From: Bettongia penicillata ogilbyi
Lineage: Eukaryota > Chordata > Mammalia > Diprotodontia > Potoroidae
Assembly: GCA_023548195.1 (NCBI GenBank)
Contig: JAJHZJ010000694.1
Span: forward strand, 3,936,501-4,000,500
DNA length: 64,000 nucleotides
Direction of reading: 5' to 3'
The number at the start of each line of letters is the position of its first letter. The stretch's first letter is position 1. Under the pieces are notes generated by a model. The model saw only the letters and a program-made list of their open reading frames with translations, did no database searches and was not told the DNA's origin. The translations under genes and the position numbers were made by a program. Shown piece after piece: positions 34,780 to 46,045 of this stretch.

Positions 34780-36560
34780 AACGATCATTTAAGTACTTAT
34801 TACGTGCCAGATGTTGTCCTTATGAAAGCTAAGAAAAAAAGGCAAAAATAATCCTAACCCTCAAGAAGCTCAATTCTAATGGGGAAGACAACATATAAAC
34901 CATTACATACCCATCTATACAAAGGGAAAGTTGAAAGTATTCTCAGAGGGGAGGCACAAATCATGTTGTAGGAGTACAAAGTGTGTGAGGAGATAGCAGT
35001 AAAGGCTTTATAAGAAGAAGGTAGAATTTGAACTGAGACTTGAAGGGAGTCAATGAGACAGAAAATGAGGTAGAGAAAAGGAGGAAGCATTCTAGTCATG
35101 AGGGATAGCTGGTGAAAAGGCATAAATGTGGAAATAGTGTTCTGCCTGAGAAATAGCAAGAAGGCTAGGGTTTGAGATTGTAGATTCTATTAAAAAAAAA
35201 GTAAAATGGAAGAAGGATGGAAAAGAAGAAAGCAGCCAGGTTGTGAAGATTTTTAAAAGCCAAAGAGATGGTATAATATTGATCCTAAAAGTAATAGGAA
35301 GCCACTGGAATTTACTGAGTAGGGAGTGTGGAATGAGGAGGGAGAAAATTCCAGGCATTGTAGATAGTGAATAAAAATGCCCAGGTTGAAAATATGGAGT
35401 GTCTTGTTCAAGGAGTAATATGAAGTTTGGTGTCATTGATTCCCACAATATATAATAGAGAGTAAGATACAAAAAGACAAAAGGTAAGAAGGGTCAAATT
35501 ATGAAGAACTTTGAAATTTATACTTGATTGAATTTTATTTTTGATCTTGGGAATAACAGAGGCCAGTGGAGTTGATGGAATAGAGAGGAATGACATTGTC
35601 ATTCCTAAGCTTTAGAAATACTTTTTGACAGTTCAATGGAGGATGGACTAAAATTGGAAGAGACTTAAAGCAAAGGCAACAACCAGAAGGTTATTGCAAT
35701 AATCTAAGCCCAAAGGGATGAAAGTCCATCTCAGAATACTGGTAGGGGCAGAGGAATGAATCAATCTTAATAAAATGGAAGTAACATAGCTTGGCAACAG
35801 ATTGGATACAGGATGTGACAGAGAGTGAGGAGTTGAGGATGACACTTAGGTTGTGAGCCTGGATGGCTGGGAGGATAGGGGTGACTTTCACTGTAATAGA
35901 AAAGTTCAGAAGAAGAGTGTGTATGTGTGTGTGTGTGTGTGTGTATGATTTATCAGTTTTGAACCTTTTGAGTATAAGAGTTCTATAGGATATCTGGTTT
36001 GAGATGTCCAATATAGATATGAGACTGGAGGTCAGGAGTTAGGTAGGGCCGAATACATCTGAGTTTCATTTGCACAGTGATAACTAAATCGATGGAAGTT
36101 CATGAGATCACTCATTGAGATGGTATAGAGGGAGAAGAGAAGAGGACTGAATATTGGGTTCAGCCTGGAAGAAGATCCAACAAAAGAAACTGAGAAAGAG
36201 TATGAAGAAACCATAAAGCTGTGACATAAAAACCTAGAGAGAAGATAGTATTCAGGAGAAGAAACTGGTCAGTAATATCACATGCTATAGAGAAGTCAAG
36301 AAGGATGAGCGTTGAGAAAAGGGCTATTAAATTTGCTTATTAAGAGAGGTTGAAAGCCACATTGTAGAGAGTTAGAGGAAAGGATCTGGAGGTTCTGATT
36401 GTCAACAGTCTTCTCAAGGGCTCAGGAAGGAGAGATACAGTAAGATAGTATATATGGATACATCAACTGAAGATTCTGTTTCTGAGGCTAAAGAAGACAA
36501 GGGAATGTTCATAGGCAACAGGGAAGTAAGAGAGAGAGATTGAAGATTAATGAGAGAGCA
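34780..36560 (-). repeat. L2 LINE, 1.8 kb, minus
   Basis: One long L2 copy read on the minus strand. Its 3' end lies at 34780-34910 ('taccctcaagaagctcaatt'-type block) and the reverse-transcriptase C-terminal region extends to about 36560. Plus-strand signposts include 'aataggaagccactggaatt', 'ggttattgcaataatctaag', 'ggagttgaggatgacactta' and 'agaagtcaagaaggatgag'. A minus frame at 36011-35691 reads NLSVILNSSLSVTS and SVAKLCYFH, the CR1/L2-clade motif after the reverse-transcriptase core. It contains a (TG)n run at 35918-35946. Decayed. Confidence 0.87.
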
Positions 36561-36875
36561 GGGGTGATAGAAGAAGAAAACTATCTTTAAATATTTGGAG
36601 CACTGCTGTGAAGAAGGGAAAACAGGGAATATTTGGAATTATGGAATTGTAATGGCAAATTTAAATTTTGCAGTAAGAAAATACTTTTTAACCATTAGAG
36701 CTCGCTCCATAAGGGAATGGGCTGCCTTGGGAGTGGGTAATAGAGAACAGAGATCTTCTTACTTGACATCTTTGAATAAAAGTTGTGAATCTGTTTGGTA
36801 AATATTCGTGATGAGGAACCAATTGAATTAGAGGACCTCTGAAGTACCCTCCAGTGCAAAATCCATGATTCTCAG
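36560..36875 (+). repeat. L3/CR1-clade LINE 3' end
   Basis: 'aatatttggagcactgctgt', 'taaccattagagctcgct', 'gggaatgggctgccttggga', 'gaacagagatcttc' and 'ttagaggacctctgaagtac', in the L3 3' order. Same family as 1-245. Confidence 0.75.
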
Positions 36876-36984
36876 AGGTCTACCTGTAAATTCTTGTATC
36901 CTGTTTCTTATCAATAAAGTATAAATGAACAATGATTTTATAGTTTTATAAAAATAAAATAAATTTATAAAAACATTGGGAATA

Positions 36985-37511
36985 TAACTGATCACTTAGT
37001 CATTCAATAAACATTTACTAAGACACTATTATAAGTCAGACTCTGTGCTAAGCTATGGAAATACAAAAAAAAAAAAAAAGGCCAAAGACAGTCCCTGATC
37101 TCAAATAGTCTGCAGTCTAATGGGGTAGAAATCACACAAGTATCCACATGCAAACAAGGTATATAGAGGATAATTGGAGATAATGAGTGTAGTGAAGGTA
37201 CTAGCATTAAGAAGCAGAGGTCAGAAAAGATTTCTTGTAAAAGTTGGAATTTTAGCTGGGACTTGAAGGAAGCCAGGAAAGCCAAGAGGTAGATATGAGG
37301 GAGGGCAGAGGGCAGTCAGACAGAACGCCTGTAGTCAGAAGGTGAAATATTTTGCACGAGCCAGCAAAGAAGCCAATATCCCCTAGCTTGCATAATATGT
37401 AGAAGGGAGTAGGTTGTAAGAAGACCTGAAAAGTAAGAAGGGAACAGATTGTGAAGGGCTTTAAGAGTGGCACAGAAGATTTGGCATTTAATCTTTTAGG
37501 CAATAGGAAAC
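36985..37511 (-). repeat. L2 LINE, minus, left part (split by hAT-like element)
   Basis: 3' end at 37000-37135 ('ctctgtgctaagctatggaa', 'agacagtccctgatctcaaa'), then 'gctgggacttgaaggaagcc', 'attgtgaagggctttaagag' and 'ggcaataggaaaccacta'. The L2 body resumes at 37742. Confidence 0.87.
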
Positions 37512-37519
37512 CACTAGAG

Positions 37520-37733
37520 CAGGTCTGCACAACATATGCTGCTGCTTGTGCCCTGCCAAAGGATTTCAGGTAACCCACAAAAAGTGTTGGGTTGTCACTG
37601 TGCACGCTCTTGTTTTGTCATGTGACACGTGGCAACTGAGCATCCATCATCGGTCTGTCTCTAAGCTATCTGCCCCTTAAGAATTTTAGCATGTTTTAAT
37701 TTTGGTACCTACCTACTTCCTAGTGCAGGTCTG
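37520..37733. mobile_element. 214-bp hAT-like non-autonomous DNA transposon
   Basis: Short element splitting an L2. Termini are 'caggtctgcacaac' on the left and '...gtgcaggtctg' on the right, an imperfect inverted repeat of about 15 bp with CAG/CTG ends as in hAT elements. Flanking 8-mers 'cactagag' (37512-37519) and 'cactaatg' (37734-37741) agree at 6 of 8 positions, fitting the hAT 8-bp target duplication. Internal text 'gccaaaggatttcaggtaac' followed by 'ccacaaaaagtgttgg' resembles Charlie-type hAT ends. No transposase. Confidence 0.72.
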
Positions 37734-37741
37734 CACTAATG

Positions 37742-37860
37742 TTTGTTGAGGAAGGGAGTAATTTGGACCTGTCCTTTAGGAAAATCACTTTGGTAGCTTA
37801 ATGGAGGATGAATTGGAATGGAAAGTATAAGACTTTTGAAAAAGTTGAGGGTGAGAAGGG
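37742..37860 (-). repeat. L2 LINE, minus, right part
   Basis: 'gggagtaatttggacctgtc', 'aaaatcactttggtagctta' and 'tggaggatgaattgga', the direct continuation of the L2 left of the hAT-like element. Confidence 0.85.
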
Positions 37861-38384
37861 GCAGTTGTGAAGGACTTCCATTACAGCATGTTAATTTCTT
37901 CAGAGCTCTGAGTCACTTCTTCAGTCACAGTGTCTCCCTGACTTTGGAGCTGGCCAAAGACCTGGCCCTTCATCTCTAGCCCTCTGGAAACCCTTGCTGC
38001 CATATGCTATTGTAGTTAGAGTTTTGAATTTGAATCAGGGGATGATGGTCCACAGGGAATAACACTCCATGTCAAGAGGTCAGTGCTTGAAGGAGGAACT
38101 GTAATTCTTCCTTCTGGGAACTGATTTTTCCAATACAAATATGCACAAGGCTCATATATGGATTCCTAGTCCCTGATAAATGAATGTAAGGATTGGATTT
38201 AATAGTAATGTCTTGTAAATGGATCAACTTCACCAATAATTATAATTTTGGTTGTAAGGAAAGGCTAACATCATGAAATCAGATAAGCAGTACTAGAAAT
38301 GTAGTTTTCCACATGCCAAAATTTTTGTACATGTATACTGTAATAAGATTAAAAAATGAGGGAAATGGTCACTATTACAAAGAG
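37861..38384. other. Unassigned sequence
   Basis: No gene or repeat recognised. Confidence 0.4.
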
Positions 38385-38620
38385 ATATAATAAATAACAG
38401 CCAAAGTTTACATTGCACTTTAATTTTTACAAAGTGCTTTGCATATAGTATCTCATTATTCACATAATACCTTTGCAAGATAGATGCTATTCTAGTCACC
38501 ATTTTACAGGTGAGGAAACTAAGGCTGAGAAAGGTTGAAAGGCTTTTCCAGGGTCACATAGCTAGTGTTTAAGGTAAGATTCAAACTTCAGTGCAGTGTT
38601 TTTTCTACTGCCCCACGTAC
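38385..38620 (-). repeat. MIR/MON SINE, minus
   Basis: 'acaaagtgctttgcatatag', 'accattttacaggtgaggaa', 'cagggtcacatagctag' and 'agattcaaacttcagtgcag' in reversed SINE order. Confidence 0.82.
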
Positions 38621-38829
38621 TTGCCTCATGGGATTTCAAAACAATTTCCTCAAATATCTTTTACTAAATCCCAAGCCCTTCCTCTCTACTGCCTGTGAAC
38701 ATATGCCCTCAAGCCTGACATTGATATCATTGGATAGCAGTTTTGTCAGGATCATCAGTGAGCATTCCTTTCATGTGAAATAAAAGTACTACAATAGCTA
38801 CTTAAGTAATGAAATAACAGTTAGTAACA

Positions 38830-39073
38830 AAAATGATAGTAAAAATAATAGTAGCTATCATTTATGTAATTAAGGTGTGCAAAGTGTTTTACAAATATTA
38901 TCTTAACTTAAACTCATAACAGTCCTGTGAGGTAGGTGTACCATTTATTCACATTTTATGATAACTGAGGCAGGTAAATTAAAGGACTTGCTAAGGGTTA
39001 CACAGCTAGGAAGAGCTTGCTGTCATATTTAAATGCATCACTTCCCGACTCCATGTCCAATGCTCTATCTACC
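38830..39073 (-). repeat. MIR/MON SINE, minus
   Basis: 'gtgcaaagtgttttacaaat', 'cagtcctgtgaggtaggtgt', 'ttacacagctagg' and 'ccaatgctctatctacc', a near-complete reversed SINE directly abutting the RTE 3' end at 39074. Confidence 0.85.
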
Positions 39074-42000
39074 TTCGTTGTTGCTCAGTCATTCTGTTAT
39101 GTCGGACTCTTTGTGATGTCATGGACCATAACATGCCAGGCTCATCCATCCTCCACTATTTTTCAAAGTCTGTTCAAGTTAAGGTTTGTTGTTTCCATAG
39201 TACGTTCTCTACTCATATCCTTTGTGGTCCCCTTTACTTTTTGTGTTCAATCTTTCCCAACATCAGCATCTTTTCCAATGAGTCCTATATTCTCATTACG
39301 TGGCCAAAGTATTTAAGATTCTGCTTCAGTATTTGACCTTCCAGTGAATAGCCTGAAATAAAATCTTTATCTATTGACTGATTTGATGTCCTTGCTGTCC
39401 AAGGAGATCTCAAAAGTCTTCTCTAGCACCACAGATTTGGAAGCATCAGTTCTGTGATGTTTAGCTTTTCTTGCATTCAACTCTCACAGTCATACATTGT
39501 TTTACTTGAATAACCATAGTTTTGATTATATGAACCTTTGTCAGCAAAATGATATCTCTGTTTTTTAGTATGCTGTCCATATTTGTCATAACTTTCCTTC
39601 TAAGGAACAAACATCTTTTAATTTCATGATTTCAATCATCACCTGCATTGAACTTTGAGCCCAAGAGTATAAAATCTAACAGTGCTTCCATTTATTCTCC
39701 CTCAATTTTTCAGGAAATGATGGGATCTGTTGCTATAATCTTGGTGTTTTTTCTTTTATTTTAAATTTCAGGATGGTTTTTGACATTCTCCTCTTTCATG
39801 CTCTTCAAGAGGCTTCTTAATTCTTCTTCACTTTCAGCTTTGGAGTGGTATCATCTGCATATCTGAGATGGTTGAAATTTCTCCCAGTAAACTTAATTAC
39901 AGCTTTTAATTCATTCAATCTGCCATTTTACATGATGTACTCTGCATACAAGTTATATAAATAAGGGTGACAATATTCAACCTTGTCCTACTCCTTTTCC
40001 AATCTTAAATCAGTCATTTGTTCCATGTTTGGTTCCTACAATTGCTTCTTGGCCTGAGTAAATTTTCCTCAGGAGACAAGGAAGATGATTTGGTAAACCT
40101 ATCTCTTTGAGGACTTGCCGCATTTTATTGTGATCTACACAAAGGCTTTAGTGTAGTCAATGAGGCAGAAGTAGATGTATTTCTAGACCTTCTTTGCTTT
40201 CTTCATAAGTGTTGAGAATTTGGTCCATAGTTCCTTTGCCTTTCTGAAAACCAGTCAGATCTTTGACTAATTTTTGGTACATATCAATGAAGCTTAGCTT
40301 GAAGAATCTTAAACATATAACCTTGATGGCATGTGAAATGGGTACAGTTGTCCAGTAATTTGAACATTCCTTAGTATTTCCCTTTTTTAAGATCAAGACG
40401 TAAACTGACATTTTCCAATTCAGTAGCCAGTGTTGAGTTTTCCAAATTTGCTGATATATTGAGTGAAGCATCTTAACACCATAATCTTTTAGGATTTTAA
40501 AGAGCTCAGTTTGAATTCCATTACCTTAACTAGCCTTATTGTAAGCAACATTTCCTAAAGCCCAGTTGAGTTCATTCTCTAATATGTCTGGCTCTAGATC
40601 AGTTACCACACCATCACTGTTATGACTGATATTAATATCTTTCTTGTATGGTTCTTTAGTGCATTATTGCCTCCTCTTCTTAATTTCTTCTGCTTCTGTT
40701 GACCTTTTTGTCTTTTATCATGCCCATTTTTTTGCATGACAAAAATCCTTCACTATCTCTATTTTTTTGATGAACTCTCAGCTTTTCTATTATTTTCTTC
40801 TGTTTATTTGCATCACTCATTTAAGAAAACCTTATCTTTCCTCACTACTTTCTGAAATTCTGTATTCATTTGGACATATCTTTCTCTTTCTCCTTTCCCT
40901 TTACTTCTTTCCTCAGCTATTTGTAACACTTTGTTAGATGTTCATTTCACTTTCTTGATTTTCTTTTGAATGTTTTTTTTTGTTGCTGCCTCCCGCACAA
41001 TTGCTGCCCTCTGTCCATAGTGCTTTAGTCATTCTGTCTAGTAGAGCTAATCTCTTAAATCTAGTCATAGCTTCTACTTTATATTTATAAGGGATGGCAT
41101 TTAGGTCAAACCTCTATAGTCTGACAGTTTTCCCAACTTTCTTCAAGTCTGAATGAGGTTCATGATCTAAACCAAATTCAGTTCTAGGTCTTATTTTAAC
41201 TAATTGCACCACCTTTGCTTCTCCACCTTTGTTTGCAAAGTATGTAACCAATTTGAATTTTCTATTGACTAGTGATTGAATTTCTATTTCTAGTGATGTC
41301 TAACTATAGAGTCACCTTTTGGATTGTTGGAAAAGAGAATGTTTGCCATGACCAGCAAGTTATCTTGACAAAATTCTATTGCTCTTTATCCTGCTTAATT
41401 TTTCCCCTAAGGCAAAGCTTACCTGTCATTCAAATTACCTTTTGATTTACAATCCCTTATGATGAATGTAATACTTTTTTTGTTGTTATTTCTAGAAGAA
41501 ATGTTGTAGGTCTTCATAGAAATGATTAACTTTGGCCTCTTTGGCATCAGTGGTTGGAGCATAGAACTGTAATCCTATGGTGTTAATGGTTTGCCTTGGA
41601 TTTGAACAGATTGAGATTATACCTCTGTATTGCTTTTCTAACCCTTCTAATGACTTCAAGGACTATTTTATTTCTTCTAAGGGATTCTTGCCCACAGTAG
41701 TATGTGTAATGATGACCTAAATTAAATTTACCCATTCTTGTTCATTTAAATTCACTGATACCCAATATGTCAGTGTTCAATCCTTCCATCTCCTATTTGG
41801 CTACAACCAGCATACCATGGTTCATATTTCATACATTCTAGGCTTGTAGTCAACATTATCTTTACAACATCAGATTTTCCTTTTGTCCCCAAATGCATCC
41901 TCTGCTGAGCTTCCTTTCAGCTTTGGTCCAGACACTTCACTAGCACAGGAGCTACTCATAGGTGTCCTCCACTCTTCCCTAGTAGTTACATGGACATCTT

Positions 42001-42220
42001 TTGACCTGAGCAGCTCATCTTCTGATTTCATCTCCTTTATTCTTTTAGTTCTATCCATGGGATTTTCTTGGCAAAGATATTGGAGTGGTTTTCAATTTCC
42101 TTCTTCAGTGGGTCACCTTTTGCCAGACCTCTCCACTATGACCTGTCCATCTTGGGCAACTCTGCACAATAATCTCATTGATCTGCACAAGCCCTTCTAG
42201 CTGGTATATATAGTGGGGCA
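39074..42220 (-). mobile_element. Near-full-length BovB-type RTE LINE
   Basis: A 3.15-kb LINE on the minus strand whose plus-strand text follows the BovB/RTE consensus from end to end. Landmarks: 'gtcggactctttgtgatgtc' (3' tail), 'catcagcatcttttccaatg', 'ataactttccttctaaggaa', 'tgatgtactctgcatacaag', 'ttattgtgatctacacaaag' and, near the 5' end, 'ctccactatgacctgtccat' and 'cttgggcaactctgcaca'. The length is close to the roughly 3.2 kb of full-length BovB. The 3' end abuts a SINE without a clear target duplication, which is usual for RTE. SINEs in this window carry the same tail, fitting mobilisation by RTE enzymes. Confidence 0.9.
39300..42060 (-). pseudogene. RTE/BovB endonuclease-reverse transcriptase, broken
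   Basis: Single-ORF RTE polyprotein, an apurinic-type endonuclease followed by reverse transcriptase, now split into short frames. The N-terminal part is seen in a frame at 42058-41870. Reverse-transcriptase text at 40471-40157 includes GNTKECSNYWTTVPISHA and DLTGFQKGKGTMDQILN, the RTE-type counterparts of ...KECSNYRTI... and GFRKGRGTRDQI. The catalytic YADD box is still encoded at 39861-39850 (LRYADDTT), but a frameshift follows within a few codons. No long uninterrupted frame remains, so the enzyme is dead. Confidence 0.85.
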
Positions 42221-43895
42221 GACTTATGGGCAATTAACTTTTTTGGTCAATTAATATTTATATAGCTACTTTCAGTAAAATATTTTATTATTTTGCTTGT
42301 TCTCTTTCCATAGTGGGAATCTTAAAAATTACTAGCTATTCCAATCCATGCATTAATAATAATCCTTTTAAAAATCTCATTTCTCATTCCCTTTTAGGAG
42401 TTCAAGCTGTAACCCATTAATCCTTTTCATCCCTTTGTTAGAGTGGTTAGTGAGTTGGTGAACTGCATTTCTTCATGATCTGAAATGGACTTCAAAGGGT
42501 GTTCACTCACTTGTCTAAGGCCACAGTGTGAGAGTGGAGAAAGCAGACTAGCCCCAGAATGTTACCTTTCAGTTGCTGTAATGTTTGCTAACTCACTTGA
42601 CCTGTTAAGGTGGAAAATTTTTGAGACGAAAATTAGGAAAGGAATCAAATTGCTCATTGAGATTAGTATCCATTCTAAAAGAATATATATTTTGTAGATG
42701 TCATACTTAAATCACCATGTATATGCATAAAAAGTGGTACAGGGCAGTGTAAAGTAATGTGTATTTTGAAACTGTACAGTGCTTTTATATTTAAAATTAT
42801 GTTTTCAATGAGAATGACAGCTGTCAGTCTCAGATTCATTTTCAACTGGAAAAATTCATGTTCAGTTTAGTCTGTGCAATGAAATGCCCTTCTAACTTGG
42901 AAAATAATGTCAGCAAATATTGAATTTAAACGGGACATCTCAAAAGAGCATCAACGATTAGAGAAAAGGAATTTAATTTACCAGGAATGCTGCAGCTCAA
43001 ACCGGGGAGGTTTACTTTCTAGAGTGCAGGTTCACAATGCTATTTATTTTGTCCCATTTCTACTTTCTTCTCACCAATTAAAAGTCCTAAAATAGCTGGC
43101 TTGGCAGCTGTGTCTCTACTCCATCTTGTACCCCCACATTCTCCAAAGTGAACTCTTTGAAAGATTAGTCCAGTTAAAATGGAATTAAAGAAAAGTCTTT
43201 CATTAATGCTAATGACACACATATTAATACTAAATGACTCTATTATAATATAACAAAATCCCCTAAGGATGAATAATTTTAGAGATCATTATTTTATCAG
43301 CAGGGGTATATAGGGTATTCAGGAGGACTAGCACTTCTGGTGTGGGGCTTGCTGAGCTCTTTTCAGGACTGTTTATCCACCTTTGGTGTATACCTGTCAC
43401 CCACCTTTCACCTGTAGCTCCAAGAGACTATAGCATGTGCAACAGTCACACCCCAGTAAACTGTCTTGGCAGATAGGTTAAACCAAATTGAATGGAAAAA
43501 TTAGACCTTAAACCTATCATTGAGTTCAGAGGATATATACCTCAAATATGTGAAGACTTCCCCTTGTAGAATGGGTGGGTGAGAGCAATTTGTTCCAACA
43601 GCTTTGAAGGCAATTGAAGCAAGTATTGTAGAACACTTAAAACTTGGTGTTAGATATTGAAGATGCCAAAGTCATCCATTGAATCCTGGACCATTGCCAG
43701 TCATCTTGACTTTTATCCTGCCACTGGACTTTGATGACTTTGGAAAAGAGAGGCTGAAAATTTTGTGCAACTCTGTCTCTCTTTGATTCAATTCACATAC
43801 AAGTCAAGATACCACACCATAGTGCCATTGATCCTCTCTGAAAATGGACAAACATTTTATCAGCATTAGTTTCTATCTCAAGCCTTTTTACCTTT
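42221..43895. other. Repeat-free 1.7-kb block with homeodomain-type sites
   Basis: No recognisable transposable element. Rich in TAAT/ATTA cores (for example 'gaatttaatttacc' near 42970 and 'cattaatgctaatgacac' near 43200) and holds a perfect TGACAGCTGTCA palindrome. Frames are 60-70 codons without motifs. A regulatory role is an inference. Confidence 0.4.
42815..42826. promoter_or_regulatory. TGACAGCTGTCA palindrome (TALE homeodomain-type site)
   Basis: Perfect 12-bp palindrome made of two TGACA half-sites around CAGCTG. It equals the known dimeric site bound by TGIF/PKNOX/MEIS (TALE) homeodomain proteins and also contains a bHLH E-box. It sits in a repeat-free block. Function not shown. 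Confidence 0.4.
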
Positions 43896-43899
43896 CAAT

Positions 43900-44060
43900 A
43901 TGTTCTTTACAGACAATAAATATTTTCCAATTTAATTTCACTAACATTCATTAATGACAGCCAATCTCTGCATTAGGTCTTAAGGGTACAAAGATCAAAA
44001 CACAGTTGTGTCTACCCTCAAGAAACTTACATTCGGTTGAGGGAATAATGACATTAAACA
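43900..44060 (-). repeat. L2 LINE 3' end, minus
   Basis: 'gcattaggtcttaagggtac', then 'ctaccctcaagaaacttaca' and 'ttcggttgagggaataatga', the reversed L2 terminal block. Confidence 0.72.
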
Positions 44061-44064
44061 AGTA

Positions 44065-44335
44065 AAGGGCACCTAGATGGCACAGTGGATAAAGGTGCTG
44101 GCATTGGAGTCAGGAGGACTTGAGTTTAAATATCGTGTCAGACACCATGGTGTCTGCCATGGTGTGGCTCTGGGCAAGTCACTGAACTCTATTTGCTTCA
44201 GTTTCCTCATCTGTAAAATGAGCTAGAGAAGGGAATGGGAAACCATTCAAGTACCTTGGTAGGAAAATGCCAAATGGGTTCATGGAGAGGAAAATTGACC
44301 AAATATCAAAAAATAAACAAACAAAAACCCCAAGT
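44065..44335 (+). repeat. RTE-tailed tRNA SINE, near complete
   Basis: Head 'gggcacctagatggcacagt', box 'ggagtcaggaggacttgagt', 'tctgggcaagtcactgaact', 'tttcctcatctgtaaaatga', 'gggaatgggaaaccattcaa', tail 'gggttcatggagagg' ending in 'aaataaacaaacaaaa'. The middle holds a local duplication ('caccatggtgtctgccatgg' followed by 'tgtgg', 44145-44167). Confidence 0.92.
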
Positions 44336-44344
44336 AAACTTTAA

Positions 44345-44500
44345 TGAAAAGAGTACTCCATCTGGAGACTGAGGTCTTGGGTTCAAATCACAGCTCCATC
44401 TCTGTATGACTTTGGGGAAGTCACCTAACCACTCTCAGCCCAGTCTCCTTGCTATAAAATGGTAGCATTGAACTATATGAATTCTCATACTCCTTTAAGT
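44345..44500 (+). repeat. MON-type SINE
   Basis: 'agtactccatctggagactg', 'cttgggttcaaatcacagct', 'ctgtatgactttggggaagt' and 'ttgctataaaatggtagc'. Confidence 0.68.
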
Positions 44501-45284
44501 GCTAAATCTTTCATTCTGTTATCTTAATTAAATATAAAACAGTTCATACAAAGTAATATGAAGTAATTTTTGGAGAACAAAGTGCTGATTACTAGATCAG
44601 AAAAAATCCTAAGAGGTATCAGCTGAGTAGTACTCTAAAGTAAGCAAGGGATTTAATAAGTCAGAAGTGCAAAAGGATTATATTCAAGAAATGAAGGATA
44701 ACTTGGACAAAAGTACAGAGGTGTGGGGTGGACTCTTCGGACTACAATATAGTTATGCCAAAGTTCTTATATACCATTACAAAAGTATCCATTTTTGAAC
44801 AGAAAATGAGACTGGGAATCCATATAGCCATTCCTTGATTTCATCATTTAACAGATGTATTTTTTAAAAAGGAAATGGCTAACAATTAGTTATTCCCTAA
44901 TAGGTTCTAGCATGAGGTTTATTAATCAGGAAGAGGGGTTAGCATCTTTAATGATGTTATATTACGTGAGGGATTTGAGACTAACCCATCATAACAAAGC
45001 TATTTGGACTTTGTTACTTAGCAGAACACTGCTTCTTCTCACATTTGCTAGAATACAATGGAGTGTTGGGGGCTTAATTCTCTTTTCTAAACTCATCAGA
45101 TAAGATGTTTTCTGACTAACTAGGCCTTTCATTTCCCAAGTATGATAAGACTCAGAATGGGACATGCTGTACAAAATAGGATAAATAATTCTCTTGGGGA
45201 AAGTTCCTGAGACAGATGGTGTGGTGTGATAAAGGGCAAAAAGTGCAGTTCTTGTCTCCTAGATCCCCTACCCAATACCCACAG

Positions 45285-45325
<41 letters not shown>

Positions 45326-45929
45326 CCAGACAGTGACTTTATTCATTAATGTAAACTGGTTCAAGAAATTTTAGTCTATTATTTCATTGCAGATGTTGAG
45401 CTGTCAGATAAACTGGAAGCATATGCCAAACTAGTTTCTCCACTCTACAGGAATGTGCCTCCTGTGCCCAGAATTATTATAAAATGTGCCCTACCAGAAA
45501 AATTTAGATTCACAGAAACTAAACCTAGATATCAGGAAAACAAAAACAAAAACTTGATGGTCATTCATGATCTTCTCCCCACCAAATTGTCTGCATTTAA
45601 AATTGCACATTTTATAGCCATGGTTATAAAACAAGGCACACTCATTGATTTATATACTGACAATTTAGAAATGTAGAGAAATTCAGGAGTGGCATATTTT
45701 TAGAAATGGTATTGATTGCAGTTCTCTCAATATTTTTCTATGCTATACTGAATCCATGAGGTCATGGAGCTGGTATTCCTATTTTTGGTATGTATTTTAA
45801 CCCCTTAATGTCTCTTTATCTCATTCAGTTCTTGTGCACACTTTTCCCAGATCTTCCAGGGAACATCTGTGCAAAATGTTAGAAACCATTCTCATGGGTT
45901 GTTTTCTTTCCTTTTTTAAAATGCTTTCC
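44501..45929. other. Unassigned sequence with an (AC)n run
   Basis: No gene or LINE/SINE recognised. Contains the microsatellite at 45287-45321. Frames of up to 82 codons have no known motifs. Confidence 0.4.
45287..45321. repeat. (AC)n microsatellite
   Basis: About 17 AC units. Minus-strand frames across it encode a CVCV repeat only. Confidence 0.95.
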
Positions 45930-46045
45930 AATGAACAATCATTAAATTAATTGCCTACTGTGTTACAGGCACTATATTAAATGCTGGGGATATAAAGAAA
46001 CAAATGAAGCAATCTCTATCTTCTAGGTGTTTATATTCTATAAGA
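45930..46045 (-). repeat. L2 LINE 3' end, minus
   Basis: 'ctactgtgttacaggcacta', 'aatgctggggatataaagaa' and 'tatcttctaggtgtttatat'. Confidence 0.8.

Noticed and set aside
35092..35602. 126-codon minus frame with many hydrophobic residues, resembling a membrane protein
   Set aside because: It is the decayed C-terminal part of an L2 LINE read on its sense strand, not a host gene.
45391..45676. Possible exon after 'ttcattgcag' with an open frame (73 codons from 45455)
   Set aside because: An acceptor-like string exists, but no donor, family or consistent frame could be found.
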